A stretch of 64,000 nucleotides of DNA from Hinthialibacter sp964556895 (GCA_964556895.1 CAZKYC010000012.1:8542-72541); one strand, 5' to 3'. Positions 50,707 through 60,273 are shown, numbered from the stretch's first letter. Numbers and translations are program-made. The notes: generated by a model from the letters alone, not told the origin.

Positions 50707-51144
50707 ATGCAACTACAGCAGCTCTCCGTCTTTGTAGAAAACAGAAGCGGGCGCGTAGCCGAAGTTACGCGCCTACTTGGCGTTCATTCCATCAATATCC
50801 TCGCAATCTCTCTGGCTGACACTCATGATTTCGGCATCGTCCGCTTAATCGTAAGCGACGTCAATCAAGCCACTCGGATTTTAAGAGACAATCATTTCAC
50901 CGTTCACTGCAGCCCCGTTCTGGCAGTTGAAATAGAAGACCGCCCCGGCGAACTTAGCAAACTATTAACTTTAGTCAGCGATGAGGGGTTCAACCTGGGG
51001 TATCTCTATGGCTTCGTCGACCGTTCGGGCGACAAAGCGCTGTTGTTCTTTCGTTTTGAAAAAATGGAACTGGCGACTCAGATTTTAGAAACCAACGGAT
51101 ATCAAATCGTCAACGAAGAAGAGTTTAATCAAAAACCTTCTTGA
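50707..51144 (+). CDS. Tandem ACT-domain amino-acid-binding protein
   Basis: 145 residues made of two ACT domains: QLSVFVENRSGRVAEVTRLLGVHSINILAISLAD and VLAVEIEDRPGELSKLLTLVSDEGFNLGYLYGFV. Such stand-alone proteins sense amino acids and often lie beside PaaK-like ligases and branched-chain amino-acid ABC systems. A TTG at 51141, inside its stop region, opens the frame of the next gene, but the porin probably starts at 51186. Confidence 0.88.
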   Translation: MQLQQLSVFVENRSGRVAEVTRLLGVHSINILAISLADTHDFGIVRLIVSDVNQATRILRDNHFTVHCSPVLAVEIEDRPGELSKLLTLVSDEGFNLGYLYGFVDRSGDKALLFFRFEKMELATQILETNGYQIVNEEEFNQKPS

Positions 51145-51185
51145 TGATTTTTTTCATCGAGTTATTCAAACGGGAGGATGTGCAC

Positions 51186-52703
51186 ATGAAACGATTGAGT
51201 GTCTTGGGATTGGCGGCAGTCATGGTTTGTATTTTGCCGTTGATGGCAGTGGGGCAAGACCGCATCGAGAATTTGGAGAAAAAAATTCAAATGCTCGAAA
51301 GCCAGTTGGGGGAACTGAAAGATATGTTGCAACAGCAGAAAGCCTCGGCGGCGGCGCCAGAGCCGTCTGCTGAAGATGTGTCGACGCTGACCAAGCTTAT
51401 AGGCCCCGGCGGGACGTTAAGCATCGGCGGCGACCTGCGGTTCCGTGGGCTGTATTTTGAAAATATGTGGGACTTTGACGACGACCTGGCTGGCGACCAG
51501 CGTGAAGTATTTCGTTTTCGCCCCCGTATCTTCTTTGACTGGAACCCGACTGACGACCTCGAAGCCTATGTCCGCTTCACCAAAGAATGGTTCTATGGAC
51601 AAGACGAAGAGATGCCCGGCTTTGACGTCGAAGGCAAAGACGCCATGATCGATAACGCCTGGGTTCTGTCAAAAGACATTTTTGGAACAGGCGTAGACGC
51701 CAAGATCGGCCGCCAAGACTTAATCTACGGCGATGGCTTTGTCTTACTCGACGGCACGCCCTACGATGGCTCGCAAACTATCTCGTTTGACGCTGTCAAA
51801 GTGACCGTCAACCATGATTGGGGCGCAAGCGACTTGCTGTTCGCCAAACTGTCAGAAAACAACTTTGAAGCGGCGGACGATGAAGACCTCTACGGGATTT
51901 ACAACCGCTTGAAATTTGGCGACACCGGCGTTGAACCCTACTTGTTATACAAGAACAAAAACCAGGTTGCATTGTCCGGCTTTAACCCGCCAAACGTATT
52001 TGACCCATCGCCAGCCGAAGAAACCATACTGCTTGGCTTGCGCGCCACTCATATGTTTGCGCTCTCTGACAGCGTTGATTTGGCTCTGGCGGGCGAGATC
52101 GGTAAGGAATGGGGCAAGGTTGATTTTGACACCATGGACGGCCTGCCCGGCGCGCTGCAATTCAGCCGCATGGCCGGTTCGGGTGAAGTTGACCGCGACG
52201 CATGGGGCGGCCAGGCCAACGGGACGTTAACCTTCAAAGACGTCGCCTGGACTCCAAGCCTGAAACTGGCGTTCACCTACACCACAGGTGACGACCCCAA
52301 TACCGAAGACTATGAAGGCTGGGACGATTTTTACGCTCAATGGCCCAAATACAGCGAGTTGTATGTGTATAGTCTCTATGACGGCTTTAAGGGCCGTACA
52401 GGCGATAACGACCCCGACATCGGCGTGTGGGGCAACATGTTGATCCCTGAAGCCATGCTGACCGTCAAACCAACCTCGCAATGGTCCCAGTCGCTTCGCT
52501 ACCTCTACTTTCTGGCTGATGAAGACACCGGCCCGGGCAGCGGCGACGAACGCGGGCATAACATACAACTGTTGACCAATTACACCTTCACACAAAACAT
52601 AAGCGGCCACCTGCTATTTGAATGGTTTGATCCCGGCGACTTCTACGCCGACGGCGCTGATGACGCGCTCTTTACGCGCTTTCAGCTGATGTACAAATTC
52701 TAA
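51186..52703 (+). CDS. Outer-membrane porin-like beta-barrel protein
   Basis: Signal peptide (MKRLSVLGLAAVMVCILPLMAVGQ), then a short coiled coil (DRIENLEKKIQMLESQLGELKDMLQQQK), then a ~430-residue beta-barrel of alternating strands (GDLRFRGLYFENMWDF..., DAKIGRQDLIYGDGFVLLDGTPYDGSQ), ending in FQLMYKF with a terminal Phe. This is the layout of alginate-export-like porins with an S-layer-homology-like or coiled-coil periplasmic anchor. GGGAGGA fixes the start. It is likely the outer-membrane entry path for the substrate of the downstream ABC system. Confidence 0.85.
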   Translation: MKRLSVLGLAAVMVCILPLMAVGQDRIENLEKKIQMLESQLGELKDMLQQQKASAAAPEPSAEDVSTLTKLIGPGGTLSIGGDLRFRGLYFENMWDFDDDLAGDQREVFRFRPRIFFDWNPTDDLEAYVRFTKEWFYGQDEEMPGFDVEGKDAMIDNAWVLSKDIFGTGVDAKIGRQDLIYGDGFVLLDGTPYDGSQTISFDAVKVTVNHDWGASDLLFAKLSENNFEAADDEDLYGIYNRLKFGDTGVEPYLLYKNKNQVALSGFNPPNVFDPSPAEETILLGLRATHMFALSDSVDLALAGEIGKEWGKVDFDTMDGLPGALQFSRMAGSGEVDRDAWGGQANGTLTFKDVAWTPSLKLAFTYTTGDDPNTEDYEGWDDFYAQWPKYSELYVYSLYDGFKGRTGDNDPDIGVWGNMLIPEAMLTVKPTSQWSQSLRYLYFLADEDTGPGSGDERGHNIQLLTNYTFTQNISGHLLFEWFDPGDFYADGADDALFTRFQLMYKF

Positions 52704-52719
52704 AAAGGTGAGGAGAACT

Positions 52720-53886
52720 ATGAAAACGCTACGAAATCCGTTGTTCATTACACTCGCCGCCTTATTTGCATTCGCCTGTTCTCAAAGCGATCAGCATTCA
52801 ACCACAGGCGGCGGCGAGCCAATTAAAGTCGGCGCCATCTTTGCGGTGACTGGCCCCGCGTCGTTCTTAGGCGAACCTGAGCGCAACACAGCGACGATGA
52901 TCGTCGACAAAGTCAACGAAGCGGGCGGAATCAACGGCCGCATGATTGAGCTCATCGTCGAAGACAGCGAAGGCGACGACACCAAAGCGGTCATTGCGGC
53001 GAACAAGTTGATCAAACGCGATACCGTGTGCGCCATTATCGGCCCCTCGCGCAGCGGTACGACCATGGCGGTCATCGAAATCATGCAAGAGAACGAGATT
53101 CCATTGTTGTCTTGCGCGGCGGCGGAAGCGATTGTGAATCCCGTTAAAAAATGGGTATTCAAAACGCCCCAAAAAGACAGCGACTGTGTCATTCGTATCT
53201 ATGAAGATATGAAATCAAAGGGCATCAACAAAATCGCTATCATTACGGGTACCACTGGCTTCGGCAAAGCGGGGCGCGACCAGCTGAAAAAGATTGCGCC
53301 TGACATGGGCGTCGAAATCGTGTCGGACGAAACCTATGCGCCGACCGATACCGATATGACCGCCCAATTGACGCGCATCCGCGGTACAGACGCCCAGGCG
53401 ATTGTCAACTGGTCAATCGTCGCGGCCCAGAGCATCGTGCCCAAAAACATGAAGCAATTGAGCATGGAGATTCCATTGTACCAAAGCCACGGTTTCGGCA
53501 ACATCAAGTATGTCGAAGCGGCGGGCGACGCAGCGAATGGAATCCTCTTCCCCGCCGGCGCGTTATTGGCGGCGGACACGCTGCCTGATTCTCATCCACG
53601 CAAACAGTTGTTGTTAGATTATACGGCCGATTATGAAGCCAAATTTGGCGGCGTCGCCAGCACGTTCGGCGGCCACGCCTATGACGCGATGTACATGGTT
53701 GTTGACGCACTGAAAGCCGTTGGCGACGACCCGGCCAAACTTCGCGGCCATATTGAGCAGATGCAGGGCTTTCATGGGACCGCGGGAACATTCAATATGT
53801 CTCCTGAAGACCATAACGGATTAACCAAAGACGCGTTTGAAATGATCCAGGTCAAGGATGGCAAGTTTGTTTTGTATCAGCCATAA
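52720..53886 (+). CDS. livK: Branched-chain-amino-acid-type ABC substrate-binding protein
   Basis: Periplasmic binding protein of the LivJ/LivK type (type I fold). Signal peptide with a Cys at residue 20 (LFAFACSQ), a possible lipoprotein site. Marks: IKVGAIFAVTGPASFLGEPERN, VEDSEGDDTKAVIAANKLI, IIGPSRSGTTMAV, and the C-terminal GGHAYDAMYMVVDALK. GAGGAG before the start. First of five liv-type genes; the ligand could be a branched-chain or aromatic acid. Confidence 0.92.
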   Translation: MKTLRNPLFITLAALFAFACSQSDQHSTTGGGEPIKVGAIFAVTGPASFLGEPERNTATMIVDKVNEAGGINGRMIELIVEDSEGDDTKAVIAANKLIKRDTVCAIIGPSRSGTTMAVIEIMQENEIPLLSCAAAEAIVNPVKKWVFKTPQKDSDCVIRIYEDMKSKGINKIAIITGTTGFGKAGRDQLKKIAPDMGVEIVSDETYAPTDTDMTAQLTRIRGTDAQAIVNWSIVAAQSIVPKNMKQLSMEIPLYQSHGFGNIKYVEAAGDAANGILFPAGALLAADTLPDSHPRKQLLLDYTADYEAKFGGVASTFGGHAYDAMYMVVDALKAVGDDPAKLRGHIEQMQGFHGTAGTFNMSPEDHNGLTKDAFEMIQVKDGKFVLYQP

Positions 53887-53931
53887 ATGATATAGCGGCC
53901 CAACCCAGTGTAAGGATGTCGTTTTTTTCGG

Positions 53932-54831
53932 ATGGAAATTAGTTTTGCGAGCCAGATTCTCCAATACCTGGTAACGGGCCTGAGCATTGGCGGCATTTAT
54001 GGAATGGTCGCCATTGGCTTTAATATAATCTATAACGCCACTGGCATTATCAACTTCGCGCAAGGCGAGTTTGTCATGCTGGGCGGCATGATCATGGTCA
54101 CACTCACCGCAGCGATGGGGCTTCCTGTCGCTGCGGCGTTTATTTTAACCGTCGCCATTGTGGCTCTGATCGGCGGCCTGTTAGAACGAATCGCGATTTA
54201 TCCGCTCAGAAACGCCGGCGTCTTGACCATGATTATCGTCACTATCGGCGGGTCAATCGTCATCAAGGGCGCCGCCATGTTGATCTGGGGCAAGGAAAGT
54301 TACATCCTGCCTCATTTTTCGGGCGAGACCGCCATCAACGTATTTGGCGCCGCCGTCCTGCCCCAAACGCTTTGGATTCTCAGCATCATGGCGGTCACGG
54401 TCGCCATATTGACCTTGTTTTTTCAATACACGCTGGTCGGTAAGGCCATGCGCGCCTGCGCCGCCAACCGCACGGCAGCGTTATTGTCTGGAATCGAAGC
54501 CTCGCGCATGGTATGCCTGTCGTTTGTGTTGAGCGCCGCAGTGGGCGCGATTGCCGGCATCATCATTACTCCCATCTCACTGGTCGATTACAACCGTGGG
54601 TTCATGCTGGCGCTCAAAGGGTTTAGCGCAGCCGTATTAGGCGGCCTTGGCAACAGCGGCGGCGCGGTCGCGGCGGGGTTTATTCTAGGGATTCTCGAGT
54701 CGCTGGGCGCCGGGTTAATTTCATCCGCCTACAAAGACGCTATATCACTCGTGGTCTTGTTAGTCATTCTATTCGTTCGCCCCAGCGGCCTGTTTGGCAA
54801 TCGCGAAGCAGACCGGTTGAAGAAATTTTAG
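53932..54831 (+). CDS. livH: ABC transporter permease, LivH type
   Basis: Eight or so membrane helices; family marks GLSIGGIYGMVAIGFNIIYNATGIINFAQGEFVMLGG at the N-terminus and KGFSAAVLGGLGNSGGAVAAGFILGILES (EAA-like loop). 299 residues. In order after the binding protein. Confidence 0.95.
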   Translation: MEISFASQILQYLVTGLSIGGIYGMVAIGFNIIYNATGIINFAQGEFVMLGGMIMVTLTAAMGLPVAAAFILTVAIVALIGGLLERIAIYPLRNAGVLTMIIVTIGGSIVIKGAAMLIWGKESYILPHFSGETAINVFGAAVLPQTLWILSIMAVTVAILTLFFQYTLVGKAMRACAANRTAALLSGIEASRMVCLSFVLSAAVGAIAGIIITPISLVDYNRGFMLALKGFSAAVLGGLGNSGGAVAAGFILGILESLGAGLISSAYKDAISLVVLLVILFVRPSGLFGNREADRLKKF

Positions 54832-54841
54832 GAAGTCGTAT

Positions 54842-55807
54842 ATGAAGCCGTATTCAAAATACGCCCCCTTGTTCGCTGTGGTTTTACTCGCCGCATTGTT
54901 TCCGTTTATGGTGGGCGTTGAGAGTTACTGGATCACAGTGTTCATTTTTGTCGGCATCTACACCATCGTCACCATTGGGTTAAGCCTCTTGATGGGGTAC
55001 GCCGGACAGATATCCCTCGGCCACGGCGCCTTCTTTGGCATCGGCGCCTACACATCGGGGCTGTTAACCACGCTCGGAAGTTGGAACCCCTGGCTGGCGA
55101 TCATTGCGTCGCTGGCGCTCTCGTGTTTTATTGCTGCGCTGATTGGTTACCCGACCCTGCGCTTGCGGGGCCATTATCTGGCGATGGCGACACTGGCCTT
55201 CGGCGAAATTGTGGTGATCGTTTTCACCGCCGAAGTCGATCTAACGGGCGGGCCGTCAGGCTTCGGCGGCATTCCACGTCTCTCGTTGTTCGGTCTCTCG
55301 TTAAAGAACGATTTGGTATTTTATTACTTCGTCTGGTCGCTGGTTTGTTTGGTCAGCTTGTTTTCGGTTCATATCATTCACTCGCGCATGGGCCGGGCGC
55401 TGCAAGCCATCCACAGCAGTGAAAGCGCCGCCAACGCCATGGGCGTCGACACCGCGAAATACAAACTACAAATCTTCGTCTTCAGCGCGGCGCTGGCGTC
55501 ATTCGCGGGCAGCCTATACGCCCACTATATGACATTTGTCAGCCCCACCGCCTGTGAACTCAAGCTGTCGATCATGTTGGTGGTGATGGTCGCCATTGGC
55601 GGGATGTCCAGCATCTGGGGCGCCATCATCGGCACAGTCTTAATCACATCCCTGCCTGAATTTTTGGGCGTGTTTGAAGATTTTGACATCTTGGTCTATG
55701 GCGCGGTCTTAGTGATTATTCTTCTCTTTTCGCCTGACGGGCTGTTTGGCGGGTTAAAACAAGCGGCGGGCTTAGTCAAACGCTTGCACCACAAGGAGGC
55801 GACATGA
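54842..55807 (+). CDS. livM: ABC transporter permease, LivM type
   Basis: Integral membrane partner of LivH. Marks: GLSLLMGYAGQISLGHGAFFGIGAYTSGLL, TLRLRGHYLAMATLAFGEIV, LTGGPSGFGGIP and VVMVAIGGMSSIWGAIIGT. 321 residues. Begins 10 bases after livH and overlaps livG by 4 bases. Confidence 0.95.
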   Translation: MKPYSKYAPLFAVVLLAALFPFMVGVESYWITVFIFVGIYTIVTIGLSLLMGYAGQISLGHGAFFGIGAYTSGLLTTLGSWNPWLAIIASLALSCFIAALIGYPTLRLRGHYLAMATLAFGEIVVIVFTAEVDLTGGPSGFGGIPRLSLFGLSLKNDLVFYYFVWSLVCLVSLFSVHIIHSRMGRALQAIHSSESAANAMGVDTAKYKLQIFVFSAALASFAGSLYAHYMTFVSPTACELKLSIMLVVMVAIGGMSSIWGAIIGTVLITSLPEFLGVFEDFDILVYGAVLVIILLFSPDGLFGGLKQAAGLVKRLHHKEAT

Positions 55808-56586
55808 GTTCGTTGCTTCGCCTTCAAAACGTCACGCGCCGTTTTGGCGGGTTGACCGCCGTCAGCGGCGTTAACCTGGAGATTGGTACGGACATCATCT
55901 TCGCCGTCATCGGCCCTAATGGCGCCGGAAAGACAACATTGTTCAATCTAATCTGCGGCGTTTTTCCAACAAGCGAAGGGGCGATTGAGTTTGATGGAGC
56001 GCCGACCAATGGCCGCATCGCCCACCAAGTCGCCTGGCTGGGCATCTCACGCACCTTTCAAACCGCCGAATTATTTCACAATTTAAGCATTTTAGAGAAT
56101 GTCATGGTTGGCCGCCATCTTCGTTCGCGGTGCGGTATGATAAGTTCGGCCTTTCGCCTGCCCTGGGAACGCCGCGAGGAGCGCGCCATCAAAGAATCCG
56201 CTAAACAGTGGCTATCTTTCGTCGGCGTCGAAGGCGATTATGGTTCCCTGCCCGGAGCGTTGCCGTTTGTCATTCACCGCAAGACCGAGATCGCCCGCGC
56301 GCTTGCCACTGAGCCAAAACTGATTCTTCTCGACGAACCCGCCGCCGGGTTAAACATTCGCGAAACCGCCGAAATGGGCGAATTGGTCTGTAAGATTCGC
56401 GACGCGGGAGTGACCGTACTTATCATTGAGCATGACATGTCGCTGGTGATGGACATCTCGGATTCGATTTGCGTACTTAATCACGGCAGCAAAATCGCCG
56501 AAGGAACGCCGAAAGAGATTCAATCCAACGAAGCGGTGGTCGCCGCCTACCTCGGAAAGGAGGCGGACGATGTTAACCGCAACTAA
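55804..56586 (+). CDS. livG: ABC transporter ATPase, LivG type
   Basis: Walker A IGPNGAGKTTLFNLICG; the signature region is altered: LPGALPFVIHRKTEIARALA replaces the usual LSYGQQR(R/K)LEIARALA. Walker B LILLDEPAAGLN and switch His IIEHDMSLVMDISD are intact. The unusual signature (no LSGGQ/LSYGQ) may weaken ATP sandwiching; the partner LivF has a normal LSGGEQQ. Overlaps livM by 4 and livF by 17 bases. Confidence 0.93.
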   Translation: MSSLLRLQNVTRRFGGLTAVSGVNLEIGTDIIFAVIGPNGAGKTTLFNLICGVFPTSEGAIEFDGAPTNGRIAHQVAWLGISRTFQTAELFHNLSILENVMVGRHLRSRCGMISSAFRLPWERREERAIKESAKQWLSFVGVEGDYGSLPGALPFVIHRKTEIARALATEPKLILLDEPAAGLNIRETAEMGELVCKIRDAGVTVLIIEHDMSLVMDISDSICVLNHGSKIAEGTPKEIQSNEAVVAAYLGKEADDVNRN

Positions 56587-57304
56587 CCTCACCGCCGCCA
56601 TCGGACGGGTAGAGATCGTAAAAGGCGTCTCGTTTCATGTGAATGAAGGCGAAATGGTCACACTGATCGGGGCCAATGGCGCAGGCAAAAGCACCTTACT
56701 CAACGTCATCGCTGGCTTGCTTCAACCCAAAAGCGGGCGCCTGCAACTCAACAGCAACGAGTTAGTCCGTATGACGCCGACTAAGATGGTGCGCATGGGC
56801 GTTGCGCTGGCGCCTGAAGGGCGGCAGTTGTTTTCACCGCTCAGCGTGATGGACAATTTAGTTTTGGGCGCGTATACGCAATACGGACGCAAACCCAAAG
56901 CCGAGATCGAAACCCAACTTGAAGGCATTCTTGACTTGTTCCCCATCCTGCGCGAACGGCGCAAGCAATTTGCGGGCACCCTGAGCGGCGGCGAACAACA
57001 GATGTTAGCCATCGGGCGGGCGTTGATGTCGAGTCCCAAATTATTGCTGCTTGACGAACCATCGATCGGGCTGGCGCCGCGCATCATTCAAGAAATTTTT
57101 TCGACCATCTCAAAACTCAAACAACGCGGCATGACCATTCTACTGGTTGAACAAAACGCCCGGCTGGCGCTCGACGCCGCCGACCGGGGATACGTCTTGG
57201 AAACCGGACAAATTGTCATGGAAGGCGATTGTGAAGACCTAAAGCGCAATCAAGAAATCGAGCGCGCGTATATGGGCAAAGGACGCGGCGAAATCTGGGA
57301 GTAG
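56570..57304 (+). CDS. livF: ABC transporter ATPase, LivF type
   Basis: Walker A IGANGAGKSTLLNVIAG, signature LSGGEQQMLAIGRALM, Walker B LLLLDEPSIGLAP, switch region LLVEQNARLALDAADRGYVLETG. 244 residues, normal. AAAGGAGG within the end of livG serves as ribosome site. Confidence 0.95.
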   Translation: MLTATNLTAAIGRVEIVKGVSFHVNEGEMVTLIGANGAGKSTLLNVIAGLLQPKSGRLQLNSNELVRMTPTKMVRMGVALAPEGRQLFSPLSVMDNLVLGAYTQYGRKPKAEIETQLEGILDLFPILRERRKQFAGTLSGGEQQMLAIGRALMSSPKLLLLDEPSIGLAPRIIQEIFSTISKLKQRGMTILLVEQNARLALDAADRGYVLETGQIVMEGDCEDLKRNQEIERAYMGKGRGEIWE

Positions 57305-57317
57305 GGGGAGAGACGCC

Positions 57318-58607
57318 ATGCCGATTTTGAACGAGAAACACGAATGCAATCAGCGCAGCGCCATTCAACAAGTTCAGCTGGAGCGCTTACAGGCGGCGTT
57401 AAACCGCGCGGTTCGAAACGTCTCTCATTATCAAGAAACCTTTAAAAGCGCCGACTGGCTGCCGCGTGAAATCGCCTGGTTAGACGATCTGGGGCGCCTG
57501 CCGCGCATCAACCGGGATACATTGCTCAACAAACAACCTTACGGCATGTTCGCCGTGCCGCTTCGTGAAGTGGTCAGGCTCCACCCCAGCGCGTCAGGAC
57601 GCTGCGAGCCAATCGTGATCGGCCATACTCAAAATGACATTCGCGTCTGGACGGAGATGAAAGCGCGAGGGTTCGCGGCGGCTGACATCACCCAGAATGA
57701 CATGGTGTTGGTCTATCTTGATTACGCCCTGTTTCCTGGCGCTGTGGCGGCCCACTATGGCGTTGAACAATTAGGCGCGTGCGTGACCCCCTTGTTTAAT
57801 ACACCCATCGCCGACCAGATCGAAATCATGCGCAATTACCGCACCACGGTCTTGATCTGTACGCCGTCGCGCGCGGTTCATATTGTTCGATACATGCAAG
57901 AAAACAACATTGACGCCAAGACCCTGTTTTTGCGTTCTGTAGTCTTGGTTGGGGAGAGCAGTTCCCCCATCACTCGCTCGCTCATTGAAGAGAGCCTATA
58001 CGTCGATGTGTTTGAGAACTTTGGGGTCAGTGAAATCTGCATGCCCGGCGTCGCCTTTGAATGCGATCAACACAACGGGTTACACATTAATGAAGACCAC
58101 TTTCTCGCAGAAATAGTCGACCCTTCCAGCGGCGACGTCTTACCCAACGGCGAGCGCGGCGAGCTGACAATCACCACGCTGACCAAAGAAGCGTTTCCTC
58201 TGATTCGCTTCTCAACCGGCGCGGTCACCTCCATTGACGCGTCGCCATGCCCATGCGGCCGCACCTTCGCACGCATGGCGCCCGTGACCGAACGCGCCGA
58301 TGACATGTTGATTGTTGAAGGGATTGAGTTTTCACCCAACGAAGTCGGGACCATCTTATCAAAGATAAAACACGCCACCGCAAACTATCGGCTGATCATT
58401 CTTCGCGAAGAAACCTGGGACCGGGTCGAGATCGAAGTTGAAATCACCCCTGAAATTTTCAATGACCAGGTCAGCCCGCTTGAATCGCTTCGAGAACGCA
58501 TCGAAGAAGCCATCTTGATTCGCTTGCGCTTTCAGCCCATCGTGAAACTGGTGGAACCGAAAAGCCTGGAAGGTAAAGAGCGCGTCGTCGACAAACGCGA
58601 AGGCTAA
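57318..58607 (+). CDS. Phenylacetate-CoA ligase-like (PaaK family) protein with altered ATP-site motifs
   Basis: Resembles PaaK across 429 residues: LPRINRDTLLNKQPYGMFAVP at the N-terminus, ENFGVSEICMPGVAFEC and HINEDHFLAEIVDP in the middle, and the C-terminal RADDMLIVEGIEFSPNEV. But the ATP-binding loop (family: TSGTTGxP) reads SASGRCEP at residues 91-98. The (Y)RTRD motif reads FSTGA (298-302), losing the Asp that normally holds the ribose. It may bind an aryl acid without activating it, or use another chemistry. Last gene of the ACT-porin-liv operon; such ligases often sit with ACT and liv genes in aromatic amino-acid breakdown clusters (family knowledge). Confidence 0.85.
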   Translation: MPILNEKHECNQRSAIQQVQLERLQAALNRAVRNVSHYQETFKSADWLPREIAWLDDLGRLPRINRDTLLNKQPYGMFAVPLREVVRLHPSASGRCEPIVIGHTQNDIRVWTEMKARGFAAADITQNDMVLVYLDYALFPGAVAAHYGVEQLGACVTPLFNTPIADQIEIMRNYRTTVLICTPSRAVHIVRYMQENNIDAKTLFLRSVVLVGESSSPITRSLIEESLYVDVFENFGVSEICMPGVAFECDQHNGLHINEDHFLAEIVDPSSGDVLPNGERGELTITTLTKEAFPLIRFSTGAVTSIDASPCPCGRTFARMAPVTERADDMLIVEGIEFSPNEVGTILSKIKHATANYRLIILREETWDRVEIEVEITPEIFNDQVSPLESLRERIEEAILIRLRFQPIVKLVEPKSLEGKERVVDKREG

Positions 58608-58615
58608 ATTGGCGC

Positions 58616-59500
58616 TCAAATGACCGTGGTTTTGTTGCGTCCGTTTGATTTGCTTTCATACATGGCCAAATCGGCGCGTTTAATAATTGAGTCGACGTCA
58701 TCGTCTTGTTTACACATGGTTGCGCCAATTGAGACACTTACTTTTAAAAGCTGTCCGGCGATTGAAATCTTGTTTTTTTCCACTTGAAAGCGAGAGCGTT
58801 CGGCTGCGCTCAACAACCCAAATTTATCGATGTTCGCGACAACGGCGACAAACTCTTCGCCTCCCCATCGGCCGACAATATCAAATGGCCGTAGGTTTTT
58901 TGACAGCATTCTGCCTGTGGATTGCAAGACGACGTCGCCAATGTCATGGCCATATTGGTCGTTAAAGACTTTGAATTTGTCGATGTCGATCATCATCACG
59001 CCAAACGCCCAGCCAAACCGCAGAAACTCATGGAACCGCGTTGACAGGTTGGATTCTAGCATGGTTCGGTTTGGCAACTCAGTGAGCGGGTCGACCAGAC
59101 ACTGGTTCTCAAGAACTCTCATGCGTTCTTGGTTTTGCAGGTCATCGCTGTTGTCATGAAAGAACACCGCGACCCAGTTGTCTTGATTGGCAAGCTCAAG
59201 GCGAAAAATCCGGTAGCAGACAGTTCGAGGCAGCTGGCCCGGAGCGGTCAACACGCCGCTTGCGGAACGGACCTCTCCATCTTGAATGGTTGCCTCAATC
59301 GGAGACTCGCCGCTATCAATATCAATGCATTGAAACAGCTCATCACAGTGGATATTGAAAAATGATTTGCGTCCATTGAATTCGCGAGAGGCGGTGTTGT
59401 CATACATGACAATACCGCCTGAATTGAGAAGGCATACGCCCTCAGGCATGGAATCGAACAACTGGTGTAACAGTGTGGGATCAATCGGTTGCTGGTTCAC
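58616..59500 (-). CDS. PAS-GGDEF diguanylate cyclase
   Basis: Cytoplasmic cyclic-di-GMP synthase. A PAS-like sensor (LFDSMPEGVCLLNSGGIVMYDN...) occupies residues ~10-130, then a short coiled coil (ENQCLVDPLTELPNRTML) and a GGDEF domain with MIDIDKFKVFNDQYGHDIGD and active-site GGEEF. No I-site (RxxD) is obvious: the residues before it read RPFDIVGRW. The GTG at 59500 is preferred (AAGGA 7 bases upstream) over a TTG at 59515. Converges on the PaaK-like gene with an 8-base gap. Confidence 0.92.
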   Translation of the reverse strand: MNQQPIDPTLLHQLFDSMPEGVCLLNSGGIVMYDNTASREFNGRKSFFNIHCDELFQCIDIDSGESPIEATIQDGEVRSASGVLTAPGQLPRTVCYRIFRLELANQDNWVAVFFHDNSDDLQNQERMRVLENQCLVDPLTELPNRTMLESNLSTRFHEFLRFGWAFGVMMIDIDKFKVFNDQYGHDIGDVVLQSTGRMLSKNLRPFDIVGRWGGEEFVAVVANIDKFGLLSAAERSRFQVEKNKISIAGQLLKVSVSIGATMCKQDDDVDSIIKRADLAMYESKSNGRNKTTVI

Positions 59501-59596
59501 ACCCAGTTCCTTCAAAACAACTATTTACAATTATGCTCATAAATTATCAGATGAAATTGAGATTACAAAGGCTTAAAAGCATCTATGCAAAAACAG

Positions 59597-59725
59597 TCAA
59601 TCATCCTCTTTCAATTTCTTTGGCTTACAAATTTCCTTCTTCTTCTTTGACGCCGCACCGCATTTTTTACACACATACCAACCGGCTTTCGGTTCTTTAC
59701 GCGGCTTGTCTTTGATACAACTCAT
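59597..59725 (-). CDS. 42-residue Cys/Lys-rich small protein
   Basis: Reads MSCIKDKPRKEPKAGWYVCKK then CGAASKKKKEICKPKKLKEDD and stop. A C-x-x-C pair plus two further Cys suggest zinc binding. The high Lys content suggests nucleic-acid or ribosome contact (inference). GGAG stands 8 bases before the ATG, and the frame is uninterrupted and clearly biased. Too short for routine gene calls. In the gap upstream of the diguanylate cyclase, same strand. Confidence 0.72.
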   Translation of the reverse strand: MSCIKDKPRKEPKAGWYVCKKCGAASKKKKEICKPKKLKEDD

Positions 59726-60273
59726 GGTTGAATCTCCAAACCAATTTACGATGTACAACCCCGAATAATCGAGGAATAGTGTACCTGTTTCCCCTCAGAA
59801 TCAAGCCAGATTCAACGAATCCAATTCGTTACGTTTTGGGCACACCATTCCATTAAACAACAAGCGAAATGCACCATGAGTTTGAGCGCGGCGTCGGACG
59901 TGAAACCCATGGAGAACAACAAGCCCCCTTTTGTGGATTACTGACCGACAACTTCTTGTCGAAAAGTTGTTGCTTGACTTGGAATCTAACAATTCAAACA
60001 CATACGGCCGGGCGAAGAAATTGTCGTGGAAATACAGGGGTTGTCTTCGGTCGAACGGCCAATATCGTTGACGATGACGCGATCTGATTCGTCTTTGACT
60101 ATACTTGCAAAATTTCAAATTTCCAAATCAAGATTGGCGGCGTCATAGCGACGGCAGCCTAGAAAACAAATGGAGCCTTCCAACCGCGTTGTTTTTGGGG
60201 CAAAGATTATAGCAAAAAACAATGTCGATATTCTTAACTCGGACGCATTCGTTACGGCGGGCTGGCTTTGAGT
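59726..60273. other. Gap with no convincing gene
   Basis: About 550 bases. Overlapping frames at 59801-60118 (minus) and 59869-60087 (plus) exist, but none has a ribosome site, coding bias or a recognisable domain. A plus-strand stretch ending near 60148 (GEEIVVEIQGLSSVERPISL...) looks like a decayed coding remnant. Nothing else seen. Confidence 0.4.

Noticed and set aside
59801..60118. Overlapping reading frames in the gap upstream of the histidine kinase
   Set aside because: Rich in Arg, His and Cys with no ribosome site or domain. They look like random frames.
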